Source: Paramacrobiotus metropolitanus
Taxonomy: Eukaryota; Tardigrada; Eutardigrada; Parachela; Macrobiotidae
NCBI RefSeq assembly: GCF_019649055.1
Contig: NW_026570245.1
Location: 1,116,001-1,180,000, forward strand
Direction of reading: 5' to 3'
DNA: 64,000 bases
In this document: one piece after another, positions 27,070-39,339 of the stretch
Numbering within the stretch: position 1 is the stretch's first letter
How the letters are laid out: the number at the start of each line of letters is the position of its first letter
The notes under the pieces: generated by a model
Told to the model about the DNA's origin: nothing
Seen by the model: the letters and a program-made list of their open reading frames with translations, nothing else
The model's database searches: none
Translations under genes and position numbers: made by a program

Positions 27070-27588
27070 ACTACCTCTCAGTCTAATCGGTGAAAATCCT
27101 TGCCCCTTTGTTTGACCGGCGAAAATCCTTACTCTTGTGTCTGACCGGCGAAAACTCCTACCCCTCTGTCTAACCGTCGAAAATCTCTGTCCCTTTGTCT
27201 AACCGGCGGAAATTCATACCCCTCTCTCTATCCGGCGAAAATCCTTACCCATGTCTCTGACCGGCGAAAACTCCTACCCCTCTGTCTAACCGGCGAAAAT
27301 CCCTGTCCCTTTGTCTAACCGGCGGAAATTCCTACCCCTCTGTCTATCCGGCAAAAATCCTTACCCTTGTGTCTGACCGGCAAAAACCCCTACCTCTCTG
27401 TTTTACCGGGGAAAACCTCTACCCATCTGTCTAACCGGCGAAAATCCCTGCCCCTGTTCTTGACCGGCGAAAATCCCTACCCTCTGTCTAACCGGCGAAA
27501 ATCCCTGCCCCCGTGCTTACCGTCGAAAACCCCTCCCCCTTTTTCTAGCCGGCGAAAATCCTTAACTCTGTTCAACCGGCCAAAATTG
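27070..27588. repeat. Minisatellite, about 29-30 bp unit
   Basis: About 17 imperfect copies of a unit with core CCGGCGAAAATCC followed by a pyrimidine-rich part (CTACCCCTCTGTCTA). Units vary slightly in length and sequence. Frames through it stay partly open, giving repeats of NRRKSLP type, but shifts between units and lack of splice signals argue against coding. Confidence 0.9.
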
Positions 27589-27785
27589 CTGCTGTGTCCG
27601 CATGCTACAATTTCCCTTGCCGAATTGATTTTATTTTACAAAACCACTACTCGTAGAATGCCGAAATTCCCGTTTGAAACATGAGTTATTGCTGCTCGGT
27701 CCGCGTGCTAAACTTTCTCTTGCCGAATTGACTTTATTTTAAAAAGCCATCAGAATGCCGAAATTTCCGTCTGAAACAATGAGTA
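27584..27785. repeat. Diverged tandem duplication of about 100 bp
   Basis: Two adjacent copies (about 27584-27687 and 27688-27785) share TTGCTGCT, TTGCCGAATTGA, TTTATTTTA, AGAATGCCGAAATT and TGAAACA. The second copy has several deletions and substitutions. It directly follows the minisatellite. Confidence 0.7.
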
Positions 27786-28429
27786 AGTGCGTCCACTTGC
27801 TAAAATGTTTTTAATTTGACATGTATTTTGCATTTGGTGATCACGCGTGCTAACTGAGCAAACGGTTTTCGAGGCAATTATTATAAATACTGATTTTCAT
27901 TATTATCAGTATTATTATTCATTATTATTATAGTTTGTTTATTTCTAATAGTAGATATATTATTCCTTATTAATTCTAAGTATTATTTTTTTGTTTTCAA
28001 TACTGAGTACAGAGCTTTGTTTTGTATTAAAGGAAAAACATTTCTGCTAAAAGAATTAGTTAATAAAATTATCGATAGAACTATTATCTAGTTTACGCCT
28101 TTACGGAATCATATAAGCAACAACGGTATAACGAAAGTCCAGCCTGATGCCGCGAGCGAATGTCCGCATAATGAAATTTATTACATGTGCTGAAATGACT
28201 TCATGGAGAAATGGAAGAGCACCGAAACACCACTCTTTGATTAATCAGTAGAGTGCCAGCGCTTGCAATGTTTTGTTATTTTATTTTGATGGCTATTGCA
28301 TATAAAACCACATATCAAATAACCTAAGCATTTTTGTGCAAAACTCTGTTTCCGGCTTCGCTTCGGTCTAATAGTGCTAGCAAAAAGCAGTGCACTTCCC
28401 TAGTAGTTTATACGTAATCCGTTGCCGTA
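27786..28429. other. Intergenic, AT-rich
   Basis: No gene or structured repeat seen, apart from ATT-rich simple sequence near 27885-27980. Confidence 0.5.
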
Positions 28430-29405
28430 CAGTTATTTGCGCTATACTGGTTCCCTTTCCTCTTTCCGCCAAAGAAATCATACTGCATTATCGCTCTGCC
28501 AATTACGAAATTTCAACAAACAGGAGTATTAAATTTTACTGATTACTGATGTACCGCAGTTTTTATGTCCCAGTTTGCCACGCTGTGTCAGCAGTTTCCG
28601 TTCGAAAATATACGCATTTCCGCCAATCCACATTATCCACTAATAAATACTTTCTGATGAGCCAATCAGCGAAATTCGTTTTGGCCATGTTTCGTAATTC
28701 GAAGGAAAAGAAGATCGGAAAACTAAAGTTGTAGGGACAAACTACAGGATTTTAGCCGTTTTTTCAGCTATCGAACGAAATTCTGCGCCGGACAGTGTTG
28801 GAGGAAAAGGGAGAAAAAGAAACGGCGGAGTTAGGATTGTATATATAATAATAATAATATATATAATATGGTTATTACTATATACCCGCTTTTCGCGTTG
28901 TACGTTGAAGTACCAAAACTTTCTACCAAAATCTAAGACGCAGCAATGATGTTTCCGATTATGCGTAAGTTACCCGTTGCCTTAAAGTTAATCGCGTTAT
29001 ACTGTTGCCCTTTCCTCTTTCCGCCAAAGAAATGATAATGTACGAGTACTATCGCTCTGCCATTACAAAATTTCGACAAACAGGAGTATTAAATTTTACT
29101 GATTACTGATGTACCGTAGCTTTTATGTCTCAGTTTGCCACGCTGTGTCAGCAGTTTCCGTTCGAAATATGCGCCTTTCCGCCAATCCACTAAGAATTAC
29201 TTTATGATAAGCCAATCAGCAAAATTCGTTTTGATCGTGTTTCGTAATTCGAAGGAAAAGAAGGTCGAAAAACTAAAGTTGTAGGGACAAACTACAGGAT
29301 TTTAGCCGTTTTTTAAGCTATCGAACGAAATTCTGCGCCGGACAGTGTTGGAGGAAAAGGGAGAAAAAGAAACGGCGGAGTTAGGATTGTATATATAATA
29401 ATAAT
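28430..29405. repeat. Direct duplication of about 430 bp, offset about 555 bp
   Basis: Copy 1 (about 28430-28860) and copy 2 (about 28985-29405) share long identical stretches, such as CAAACAGGAGTATTAAATTT, CAGTTTGCCACGCTGTGTCA and TTCTGCGCCGGACAGTGTTG. Both end in GTATATATAATAATAATA. Scattered substitutions and small indels separate them. The short open frames inside are not conserved between copies, so this looks noncoding, possibly a mobile-element pair or a segmental duplication. Confidence 0.8.
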
Positions 29406-29839
29406 AAATATATATCTTTATATATATTCATACAATCTTACCGACCAAAACGTATTTATGCGCCGTTTTTATAGACTCGTCAACGCGTGGTCAGTTTTAA
29501 TCCAGCTTGGTCTTAAAAAATTCCATATTTTCCATAGGTGTGCCAATAGATTTTTGTTTTTTTTAATTAACCAGTGGTCAGAAGATGGTTCCACCAGGTC
29601 TTAAGTATAGGAAACGTAAAGAGCACTCGAAGAAGTATTCACTACTGCAGTCTGCACAGCAATACAAAGTAAGTACTCGTACTTAACATGATGACTGTAA
29701 CCACGGAGACTATAGCGGATACATATTAATACTTTCTTTTAGTATAGATAATAATTGTTACGAGGTATGTGAGCAATAAATTAGTACCCAAACGTCCATA
29801 AAAGGTACATCGCCCAGTATGTCGCTTATACAGTATCTA
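29406..29839. other. Intergenic
   Basis: About 430 bases between the duplication and the satellite. Nothing supported. Confidence 0.45.
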
Positions 29840-31020
29840 TACGTCACAACGTAAAAACATCAGAAGTCAGAACGTCAAAAAACAGAACGTCAGGTAATCC
29901 GAACGTGAAAAATCAAAAACGTCAGAAATTTAGAACGTCAGAATATCAGAACGTTAGAACGTCAGAATGTCAGAACGTGAAAAATTAAAAACGTCAGAAC
30001 GTCAGAAATCCAAAATGTCAGAACGTTAGAACGTCAGAATGTCAGAACGTTAGAACGTCAGAATATCAGAACGTTAGAACGTCAGAAGGTCTGAAAGTCA
30101 GAACGTGAAAAATTAAAAGCGTCAGAACGTCAGAAATTCAGAATGTCAGAATATCAGAACGTTACAACGTCCGAATATTAGAACGTTAGAACGTCAGAAG
30201 GTCAGAACGTGAAAAATTAAAAACGTCAGAACGTCAGAAATTCAGAATGTCAGAACGTTAGAACGTCAGAATGTCAGAACGTTAGAACGTCAGAATATCA
30301 GAACGTTAGAACGTCAGAAGGTCAGAAAGTCAGAACGTGAAAAATTAAAAACGTCAGAACGTCAGAAATTCAGAATGTCAGAATATCAGAACGTTACAAC
30401 GTCCGAATATTAGAACGTTAGAACGTCAGAAGGTCAGAAAGTCAGAACGTGAAAAATTAAAACGTCAGAACGTCAGAAATTCAGAATGTCAGAATATCAG
30501 AACGTTAGAACGTCAGAATATCAGAACGTTAGAACGTCAGAAGGTCAGAAAGTCAGAACGTGAAAAATTCAAAACGTCAGAACGTCAGAATGTCAGAATA
30601 TCAGAACGTTACAACGTCCGAATATTAGAACGTTAGAACGTCAGAAGGTCAGAAAGTCAGAACGTGAAAAATTAAAAACGTCAGAACGTCAGAAATTCAG
30701 AATGTCAGAATATCAGAACGTCAGAACTTTAGAAAGTCAGAACGTTAGAACGTCAGAACGATAGAACGTCAGATTCGGTCAGAATATCAAAATGTCAGAA
30801 TGTGAAAAATTTAAAACGTCAGAAATTCAGAACGTCAGAATATCCGAACGTTAGAACGTCAGAATATCAGAACGTTAGACCGTCAGAAGGTCAGGAAGTC
30901 GGAACGTGAAAAATTAAAAACGTCAGAACGTCGGAAATTCAGAACGTCAGAACTTTAAAACGTTAGAAGGTCAGAACGTAAGAACGTCCGAACGTAAAAA
31001 ATTAAACCTTAGAACGTTAT
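29840..31020. repeat. Satellite array built on a ~9-10 bp AGAACGTC-type unit
   Basis: About 1.2 kb of variants of CAGAACGT(C/T)AGAA. A higher-order pattern is visible: the word GAACGTGAAAAATT recurs near 29973, 30101, 30205, 30333, 30445, 30556 and 30660, so a compound unit of roughly 104-128 bp is itself repeated. CpG within AACGTC is kept in most units. No coding role seen. Confidence 0.95.
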
Positions 31021-31665
31021 TACGTCTTATGAAATACGACTACAAAAGCGTATATACGATTTCAATCTTAGTCTTAAATAAATCACATTTTCCATACCTT
31101 CCCAATTATCCAAAATTTTTACAATTTCCTGTGTGCTTATGTCTTATTTGAAAATATTCATAATTTCCAGTACTTAAGTGCCGAGCGCGAATGCGCGAGG
31201 CTACCTTGTACAATTTATAATTACTGTAACAAAATAGACTAACTACAGATAATTTCATAACTATTGTGGGTGGTAAAATAAAAATCGTTATAATAATTAT
31301 TTGATTTGTAAAATTTGTATATTTTTGTACGTTAGTATCGTTTTGTCGTGCGCACACATGAATGTTGAACCGATAGCCCTGGGGCAACCCATCGCACAAC
31401 GTACTGTACAATCGGCCGACAGTACAATACATACTACATACAGTATGTGCCGATACATCTACCGATCACTCAACCTTGAACCGGACACGTGGATTCGACT
31501 TCGCTCTCCAAATCATTATCATTGTGGCCGACACTCCATCCAGTCACTTGTTGCAGAAAATAGCAGCTCAAATAAAACTAACCACCTACACGTTCATCAT
31601 ACTTTTGGATTTTCATTGATACCCTTCTGGAATTTTGACCAAATTTGCAGGATTTCGTAACGAAA
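31021..31665. other. Intergenic / PHGDH 5' region
   Basis: Holds the PHGDH promoter and possibly a 5' UTR exon, since a good acceptor (TTTGCAG) lies at 31644-31650, just upstream of the ATG. No other gene supported. Confidence 0.45.
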
Positions 31666-33764
31666 ATGCGTCAACTCATACAGAAAGTCCTGATTACGGA
31701 TCCCATTGATGCGCAATTCGTGCAGGCATTAAAAACTCTGGGTCTGGATGTGGTGCAGAAGACTTTGACGGAGGAACAGCTGCTGAAAGAAATTCCCGAT
31801 TATGAGATGTTGATTGTGCGATCCGGGACACAGGTTACTCGTAAGGTGATCAATGCCGGACAACGTCTGAAGCTCATTGGCCGTGCTGGAACAGGAGTCG
31901 ATAATATTGATGTGCCAGCGGCGACGGAGCAGGGAATTCTGGTTATGAACACTCCAGGTACGGATTTTTTCTCATTGTGAGACCGGAAGAATGGCCGTCG
32001 TTAAATGCTTTTGATTTTCATTTCATGATGGTTAAAATTTAGTATTAAGTAAATTTCAAAATGTTAGTACATTTACTGCTTTAATTAGTGCAGTTACTGT
32101 ACAAGTAGATATTTTCTGTTGCAAATCTGCTAATACGAGTACTGTACATGTGCAATGCAAGAAAAATGTAAAGCATATTGCAATGCACTGCTTTTGCATA
32201 ACATAATATGGCATTATAGCAGTATTAAACTGGCGGTGAGCGAATTTAGTTTACGTACAGTAGCTGTTTTTTTAAAAATAAGTGCTGTAAACTGTAAACG
32301 CATGAAAATATAAAAACATGCGTAGTAACTTCGAAAAAACCATTTTTTATGTAATTTACAAGTTTTGTCAATGTAATATACTATAGATATTGCGCTCGTA
32401 TTGCAGTATTGCGTCCTTACTGTAATTCTCAAGAAACAATACTCGTACTGTTCTAAGATTGCGAGATTGTTTTATTATTATTTTTGGTTACCGACTTACG
32501 GTATAATTTTTATTGTGGATAGGTTCAAATACCATTTCCGCATGTGAGCATACATGTGCACTGATTTTGGCCCTGTCTCGCCATATTCCTCCGGCCTATG
32601 CTTCGCTGAAGGAAGGTCGTTGGGACCGGAAGCTGTATATGGGACACGAAGTCATGGGCAAAACACTGGCCATTTTCGGACTGGGACGAATCGGACGCGA
32701 ATTGGCAATACGGATGCGCGCTTTCGGTATGCGCTGTGTTGGTTTTGATCCATATATTCCGGCGGAAGCCGTGGCGGAATTTGGGATTGAATTTATGGAG
32801 CCGGAAAGAATTTGGCCTATAGCGGATTTTATCTCCATACACGTCCCATTGCTGGCCGAAACAGAGAATCTGATCAACTTAGAGGTACAGAATACAAACC
32901 TGTGTGGTTGCATTGATGCAAAGTATTTGCTGCGTCAGCCTGCGTACGCGAATACTTTTTTTCGAAAGGTTTCTTCTAACTTGTAATAACATGTAAACCA
33001 ATTAAGTCGTATTAATGCGTATATATATATGTATAATAATAAGAATAATAATTCATTCATTCTGTACATGTAATTATGCCAATTAATGGGAAAATATTTG
33101 TTCTCCTGCTGTTTCGCCTAGCTATAGGTACTCTAATGTTTAAGCGCGCCAATACCACGAGTAAGCCAAGTGTACAGCTATCTTATGCGCTTGCACAATT
33201 GTTTTTGTTGCGGCAGTATCCAGAACTCGGATGAAAACAAAACTGCATCAGTTGTTCCGATATGCATTGTGCTTTGGGATGCTAATCTAATGGGCTCCGA
33301 AGTTTTGGCTTACGTGCATTGCATAAGAAGTGTACTACTGTACAAGTTGACCTTTGTAATTTAGTGGGTGTTATCAAGTTTGGGACATCCTACATTATCA
33401 CAGAAGAGAAAAAAGTACAGCTGTGTGACATTTATTGATTGTTTTGCTTGTTTCTTAGGTGTTGCATCGGTGCAAGAAGGGCGTAAAAATCATCAACGTT
33501 GCCCGGGGTGGAATCGTCAGTGAAGCTGATTTGTTGACTGGTCTCAACGATGGCCAGGTCGGTGGTGCCGCACTGGATGTGTTCAGCAGTGAGCCGCCCA
33601 GCCCGTCAGTACTGACTCTCATTAAGCATCCGCGCGTCCTGGCTACTCCGCATCTTGGTGCCAGTACCGTGGAAGCGCAGGAGCGCGTCGCCGAAGATTT
33701 AGCTCAACAAATTACTATCTTGTTGGAAACAGGACGAGCTCCAGGATTGGTTAACCGTGTTTGA
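31666..33764 (+). CDS. PHGDH: D-3-phosphoglycerate dehydrogenase, short form, 3 exons
   Basis: First enzyme of serine biosynthesis: NAD-dependent oxidation of 3-phosphoglycerate to 3-phosphohydroxypyruvate in the cytosol. Exons 31666-31957, 32523-32884 and 33459-33764; phases close to give 319 residues. The N-terminal substrate domain has LIVRSGTQVT and IGRAGTGVDNIDVPAA. The nucleotide domain has GKTLAIFGLGRIGREL. The catalytic Arg lies in INVARGGIVSEADLL, the Glu in ALDVFSSEPP and the His in ATPHLGAST. The protein stops right after the substrate domain closes (LVNRV), so the roughly 200-residue intervening and ACT-like regulatory domains of the 533-residue vertebrate enzyme are absent. Introns of 565 and 574 bases (31958-32522, 32885-33458) hold nothing notable. 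Confidence 0.92.
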
Positions 33765-34465
33765 TTGACATACGAAAAACGGAATCAGTTTTCATCGCTT
33801 GATTTGTTCGCTGAAATTATGCCAACGAAAATGACCTTTTTTGCTTGTTTTTTTATTTGTTTGCGTTGGACGTTTTGTTCCGTTTATATGCGCTTTGTTT
33901 TTATCCATAACCATTTCTCTTTTCAAAACCGCCGAGTTAATTGTGAGCAAGGTGTGCTCAATTTTATGGTGTTGTTGTCGTGATTTGTCTCAGAATGCCT
34001 GTATTTTCGTTTCGTAATTTTTTTTATTTGCTCGTACTCTGTATTACAGCTCATCATGAGTCATGTGGATGAACACTTTGCACTTCTTCCCAAGTACCAC
34101 TTTGTTAACTTCGTGTTAGGTACGTGTGCGCGGCCGTACGCCAGGCAAATTTTCCACTGGCCGTGATATAATCGCCAGGGACAGATGAGATCGAGGTATC
34201 AACTTCCCAGATCTTTACTGCTATAAATGAGCATGCAAACCGAGTTAGAAGTCTGTGTGGTCAAATTCCTCATAGATCAGTGACAGCTGGATGTTTTCGG
34301 GTAACCTTATCCATGATTTCATTTTTCAAAATTAGTACCACTACAAAAATTTGTACCACTACCAAAATTTGTACTACTACCAATATTCACATTGAAATTT
34401 TTGCCGATGGTTTCTCTGGTTTATCACGCGTGCTGTTCGACGCCGGTCCTTGATAAAGGAAGAGT
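33765..34465. other. Convergent intergenic region
   Basis: Shared 3' space of PHGDH (plus) and receptor copy A (minus). An exon-like stretch at about 34050-34120 (acceptor TTACAG, open frame, donor GTACGT) is noted but has no partner exon. Confidence 0.45.
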
Positions 34466-37400
34466 TTAATTCTCACTTGGAACCATACGCACCAGGAAAC
34501 TGTGGTAGTCAGATGTATCTATGTAATCAATATCATCCGTGTTCGACAGATGCATATGATCCAGGAGATTCTGCTGCGATAAATTAAATTGCTGATAAGG
34601 CAAATCCAGACTGTAGTAGATTTCGGCTGAATCGTTCCCGATTAGCGTAGTCAGCTCTTTTTCAAGTTGAGCAAATTCAGGTCGTTCTTCCGGTGCTGTT
34701 ATCCAACAGCTAAGCATTAAGCTGTAGCTGCAAGTTTGCAACAGAATGCAAAGTAGTAACTATAGAGCAGGAGTTCAATGCTTTTCTAGCTATACTAGTA
34801 GTGCAAGTCTTTAAAATTTTAAACGCTGCTTACATCGACACTGGACATGTTGCTGGTCGTTCCATACGGGTGCCGTTGCGTAACGATGATAGGAAGTCCA
34901 GCAGATTCGAGATGTCAAGACTACTATTTGCGTACGGCGTTTCTCCCAAACTGAAGAGTTCCCACATCAGCACGCCAAATGACCACACATCCGACTTTTG
35001 ATTGAACAACCGCTGAATTATTGATTCCGGCGACATCCAGCGCACAGGTAATGCTACCTATAAAGCATGAGCATTAATTGCAGTTTTAAATTTATATAGT
35101 CTATATCACAAAATTGTAGAAGTACTGTACTGTACTCTGTATCAAACAATATTAGTAATTAGTACATTATTACTGTATTGAGTGTATTCTGCAGCTGTAT
35201 ACGGTACGTATCTGTACGTTAGAGTGACACCCACTCAAGGAAAATATTAAGAAAAAGTGGCTCATTAGTATAGCAACATCACAGTAATCAAATACCGTCT
35301 GTATTTTACAGCTTAAAAAAGTGATCCGGTACATGGTTGATGGTACCAAGAACGTGTACAGTCACCGGTAGCTTCGCTTTCGGGAACCCTTATTAAGGAG
35401 TCCTTAACACTCACTCTTATGCCTTGTTTTATGGCATTATGCATTTATACCCAAAGTAACACACAATTACGATTTTGTATTTGTACACATCGGTGTGAAA
35501 TCGTTGGAGCTTACGATGTTATCGGCGCGCGTGCAAAAAGGTGTTAGGGACTGCCCTAACAGTTCCCGCACAGATACACGAATTTAGTAAGTACCATGCC
35601 TTACGGGTCCCGGCACTCGCTTCCCTTTCAAAGCTAACAAACAGAGTTATTACACAAATACGGAATTCGGGTTAATGCAGTTGACTTTTACATAAACTAC
35701 AATGATATTTTAATATATTTCTGAAATTCTGATTATAAGCACCGTTAAAAAATTCCTATACGAGAATTTAAAACCGATACAAAATTTAAAAGAATTAAAA
35801 AATTTTGAACCACCATGCTATTGAGTACGTCGTACGTCTGTATGAACCAAAACGTATTCTGGCAGTTGTTTGGCTAATCCAAAATCGGCAATTTTTACCA
35901 CACGGTCTTGGCAAACAAGGACATTGCGAGCGGCCAAATCCCGATGGATAATTGAGCGGCTGTTGAGGTACCTCATGCCGCGGCTGATCTGGAAGGCAAA
36001 CTTTAGCAGGTCCCTTGTCGTCATTACGTTCCGGTCAAACGACGTGTCATGCGATTTCAGGTACTGCTGAACGCGATTAGCTTCGCCCTGCATTTGCATA
36101 AACTCCTCGTCATTGAACGTATCCATCTCGCCGTATAAACTGGTCTGATTGTAGAAATAAAGGCCACGGTGGGATTGCAAGTAGTTAAGCAGCGAACCGT
36201 ATTCACAGTACTCCAGGATCAAAAGAATTTCTCCTGTACAGTAAAACGGGAATATGAGGGAACAAATTATATACAAACAGTAATCTCAACGACAAGCTGA
36301 ACTTTACTACCTTTAAAAACTATTCCCATAAGATTAATTATATTAAGATGTCGACCGGCTTTCGTCATAATTTTCATCTCTTGCACTAGCAGATTTTGCT
36401 GTTGCAAATCATCAAAATCTTTTACGCCCTTTATGGCTACCGGGACGGGTGACGATTGCCCTTGAAAATCTTTTACCGTTCCCTTTCGAACTAGTCCGTA
36501 TTCTCCTTCTCCCAGAATTTCACCTTTGATGGTAAATCAGCTTATTAACAATGTATGCAAGTACTGACATATTTGTTTAGCTTCATTTCATCTAAATGTC
36601 AATTTAATATAAACTGCATGTGATAAGCCATTCAGGGTCAAAACCGATGAAAGAGGCACAAACGGTATTCTAGTAGCGTACTGGCAACCTACTGGCGTAC
36701 CGATTTCTAAACTTGCCAGAGGAATCTCCAGAGTGCTCATATAATTCTGCAGAGTCAAGTCGAATTTTTGGTACATGGAATTTAAGCGCAGATCTGTTGT
36801 ATTCAAGTTTAATCTACTCATTTCATGCTCATTGAAAGTGTTCAAGGCAGATCGCAGAAGACGCTGTTTTCTTCGCCTGAAGAACAGATAACCGAGTACA
36901 CTGCTTAGAATAGCGAGGACGATCGCTGCGATTGTCGAAAATATGATAGTGCTCACTGGTGGTTGACTTTCGGAATCTGCGTCACCGGGAACCGTAATAA
37001 GCGTCAGCTGTCGTTGTCACCGGCATACTTCCAGTGCTTTTTTGTCCAACTGCAGCTTTTAATAAGTGAGGGTCAATGTAACCCTGCTTGACCACTACGT
37101 TATGTATTACCAGCTCTGCTGGAGAACTTGTATCAAATTCCGAGAAAGCAGTATAGTCGACCCCAACAGAAACGTCCATTCGAATCTGCAATTCACTTGT
37201 AGGAATGTAGTTCTCATCGACTGTCCAGAAAATCGGTTCTTCGTCCACAATCCAGACCATTGCTGTTTTGCTCCATATTAACTTGTACGAGTGAAAAGCT
37301 AGCGACAAGTCATTTGCTCTATCAAACAAATGAAAAAATTGAATTTCACTAACTGACGTTGTCACAGAAAGGTCATGCAAAACATCAGTTCTTCCTATAA

Positions 37401-38999
37401 CGTTAATTATCCAATGCGGTCATCGATCTTAAATGCTATGCTAGCGCAAACAATTAGAAAATATTGATTACCTCTGTATTTGCCCACTGTTCAGCGGTTG
37501 AACCCCGGGACGCTCAGAGCGCACGGAAATACTGATCTCGGTGGGTGTTTGTCCTCGTGATAACATAACATACACGAAAGGAGCAATACCTCCAGTACAT
37601 GCTAATCCCGGCAAACAATAGACCTCTGACAGTGACAGGCTAGTCGAGGCACCATTTCCTTTTGGAATTTTTGCGCTCCATTCAATTTCACCATACCTAA
37701 AACTGAAGTGGCCCAGGGTCTGAACTGAAGTGGTAGTAAACAGGAACAACTCGGAGGCGTTGACTTTTCTCCGTTGAGCGATGAGGCGTAAAGTACGGTT
37801 ATGTAAGACGACGTTGCCTGGTAAATCATAAGCATTTTCATTCCATTTTTCAATTATACTGCTAAAGGACAACCATTTATTTTCGTCCAAAGTTTCTCCG
37901 TTGAAATCATCCCGAAAAACTTCATGAACTGCATGAGGAGCCGGATCTATTGGGGCACCTCCACTCCGACATCCACATCGTCTTGTAAAACTGATACGTA
38001 ATCAACAAGGAAATCGGTCGGGTTGTCGATCGCATTATCCACGACACACTTGTTACACGTAAATCTTCCGGTGTCATCGCTCGCCGCACTCATGACAAGG
38101 TACATGTGGCTGGAAGGAATCTTTTTCGCATCGGTTTCCCAGTGGATTTCATTCCCGTCGACATACCAGATTAATACTGTTTTATTCCAGAGCAGTTTGT
38201 AGAAATGGTAATCCACTGACATATCGTCTCTCCTAGAAACATTTATAGCATGTTGACTATACGATCTACGATTGTCCTAAATATCATTACATTCGCAATT
38301 CGCAAATACTCGTAGTGAAAAGGCGTTTGTTGGGAATATGTCTGATTTTAGACTTGTCGATACTCCGATTGACGTTTCGGCTGACGGCCGGCTGGAGTCC
38401 TTTAATAGCCGGCTAAATCAACGCGGCTGGAAGTCTCAGCCGGCTAGAGCGGCTCACGAAATTTCCCGGGGAAATTCGTGAAACAGTGGGACGGCTTAGC
38501 CGGAGGCCGGCTAGTGAAAGTGTTCCTAATAGTGTGATTTGCGAAGTAACGTCTGCTGATTATCCATGTACTGCACAGTTGTACTTAAAATGCAGTAATC
38601 AACTGTTCAGTGATCATAAATGACGAAAAACTTGCACGACCTTGTTATCTTTGTTTTTTCAGCTTGATTGCCGTCCGGCCAGAAAACGATTTGCGTCCAT
38701 ACATTCTGCGGGTCCTCGCTCCGCACAACAGCGACACCCACCGCGGGCGCCCAACGATCCACGCACGGATTATCGCGCAGGCATGCAGAATGTTGCAGCC
38801 ACAGTGCCGACCGCATCTGGCGTCCTTTGGAAACTTTTGCTCGCCATTCGATTTCGCCAAAACGAAAATGAAACGCGTTTTTTGTATTCACATCCAGCTG
38901 ATTCCATTCCGATACAGGAGGTGATCGAGTTGCAACAATACTGAGCGAGCCATTTTTCAGTGTGACAGTCCACGGTGAAACAGAATGCTGTGTCTCATC
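34466..38999 (-). pseudogene. GH16-receptor tyrosine kinase copy A, 5'-truncated and frameshifted
   Basis: Third damaged member of the tandem family. Exon parts: 38641-about 38999 (second part of GH16 module 1 first half; the signal peptide and first strands are missing), 37472-38232, 36701-37318, 36311-36523, 35836-36233, 34834-35057 and 34466-34727. Lesions seen: no start exon upstream of about 38999, where AT-rich short repeats begin; a one-base shift near 37951-37960 with an in-frame TAG between the two GH16 modules; another shift near 36990-37005, just before the membrane helix. From the helix on, the kinase is clean: GEGEYGLV loop, [52 protein letters not shown] 780-base intron (35058-35835) separates the last kinase exons. 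The one-base shifts could be assembly errors; the 5' loss is harder to explain that way. Confidence 0.75.
38385..38520. repeat. GC-rich foldback-like element with repeated GCCGGCT words
   Basis: Within an intron of copy A. AGCCGGCT-type words occur in both orientations (near 38391, 38408, 38440, 38499 and 38510), around a near-palindrome centred on TTTCCCGGGGAAA (about 38454-38480). Probably a small foldback transposon relic. Confidence 0.55.
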
Positions 39000-39001
39000 T
39001 A

Positions 39002-39228
39002 TGATATGATAAGGTATGATTTTATAAGGTAAGGTATGATTTTATTGTCCATTTCGATGTGTCTAGAATGGTACTGTTAAAGGAGTCGTGAAAAGTCATT
39101 TGTCTAGCCCGCATAGTTTTAATGTGATTAATTAATGTGATCGAAATGATTAATGTGATCGAAATGATTAATTAATGTGATTAATTAATGTGATTAATTA
39201 ATGTGCATTCGAAATTAATGTGATCGAA
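39002..39228. repeat. Simple tandem repeats at the truncated 5' edge of copy A
   Basis: GGTATGATTTTAT-type repeats (39002-39048), and farther on TTAATGTGATCGAAATGA / TTAATTAATGTGA repeats (39121-39228). Copies B and D have their signal-peptide exon in the matching position relative to module 1, so the repeats sit where that exon is missing in A. Confidence 0.65.
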
Positions 39229-39339
39229 TAGACTGGCAAAATCCAAAGCAGAAATACCACGTGCTGGAAGAATGTATTCATGCTTAGTATAATTCGTATT
39301 AAATTATTAATCAACCCTTAATTCATGATTTCTGTTACG

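Noticed and set aside
27367-27684. Open frame of 105 codons through the minisatellite
   Set aside because: Generated by repeat units in one phase; other units shift frame, there are no splice sites and the composition is that of the repeat.
34050-34125. Exon-like stretch with acceptor and donor on the plus strand
   Set aside because: No partner exon and no recognisable protein sequence; PHGDH already has a proper stop upstream.
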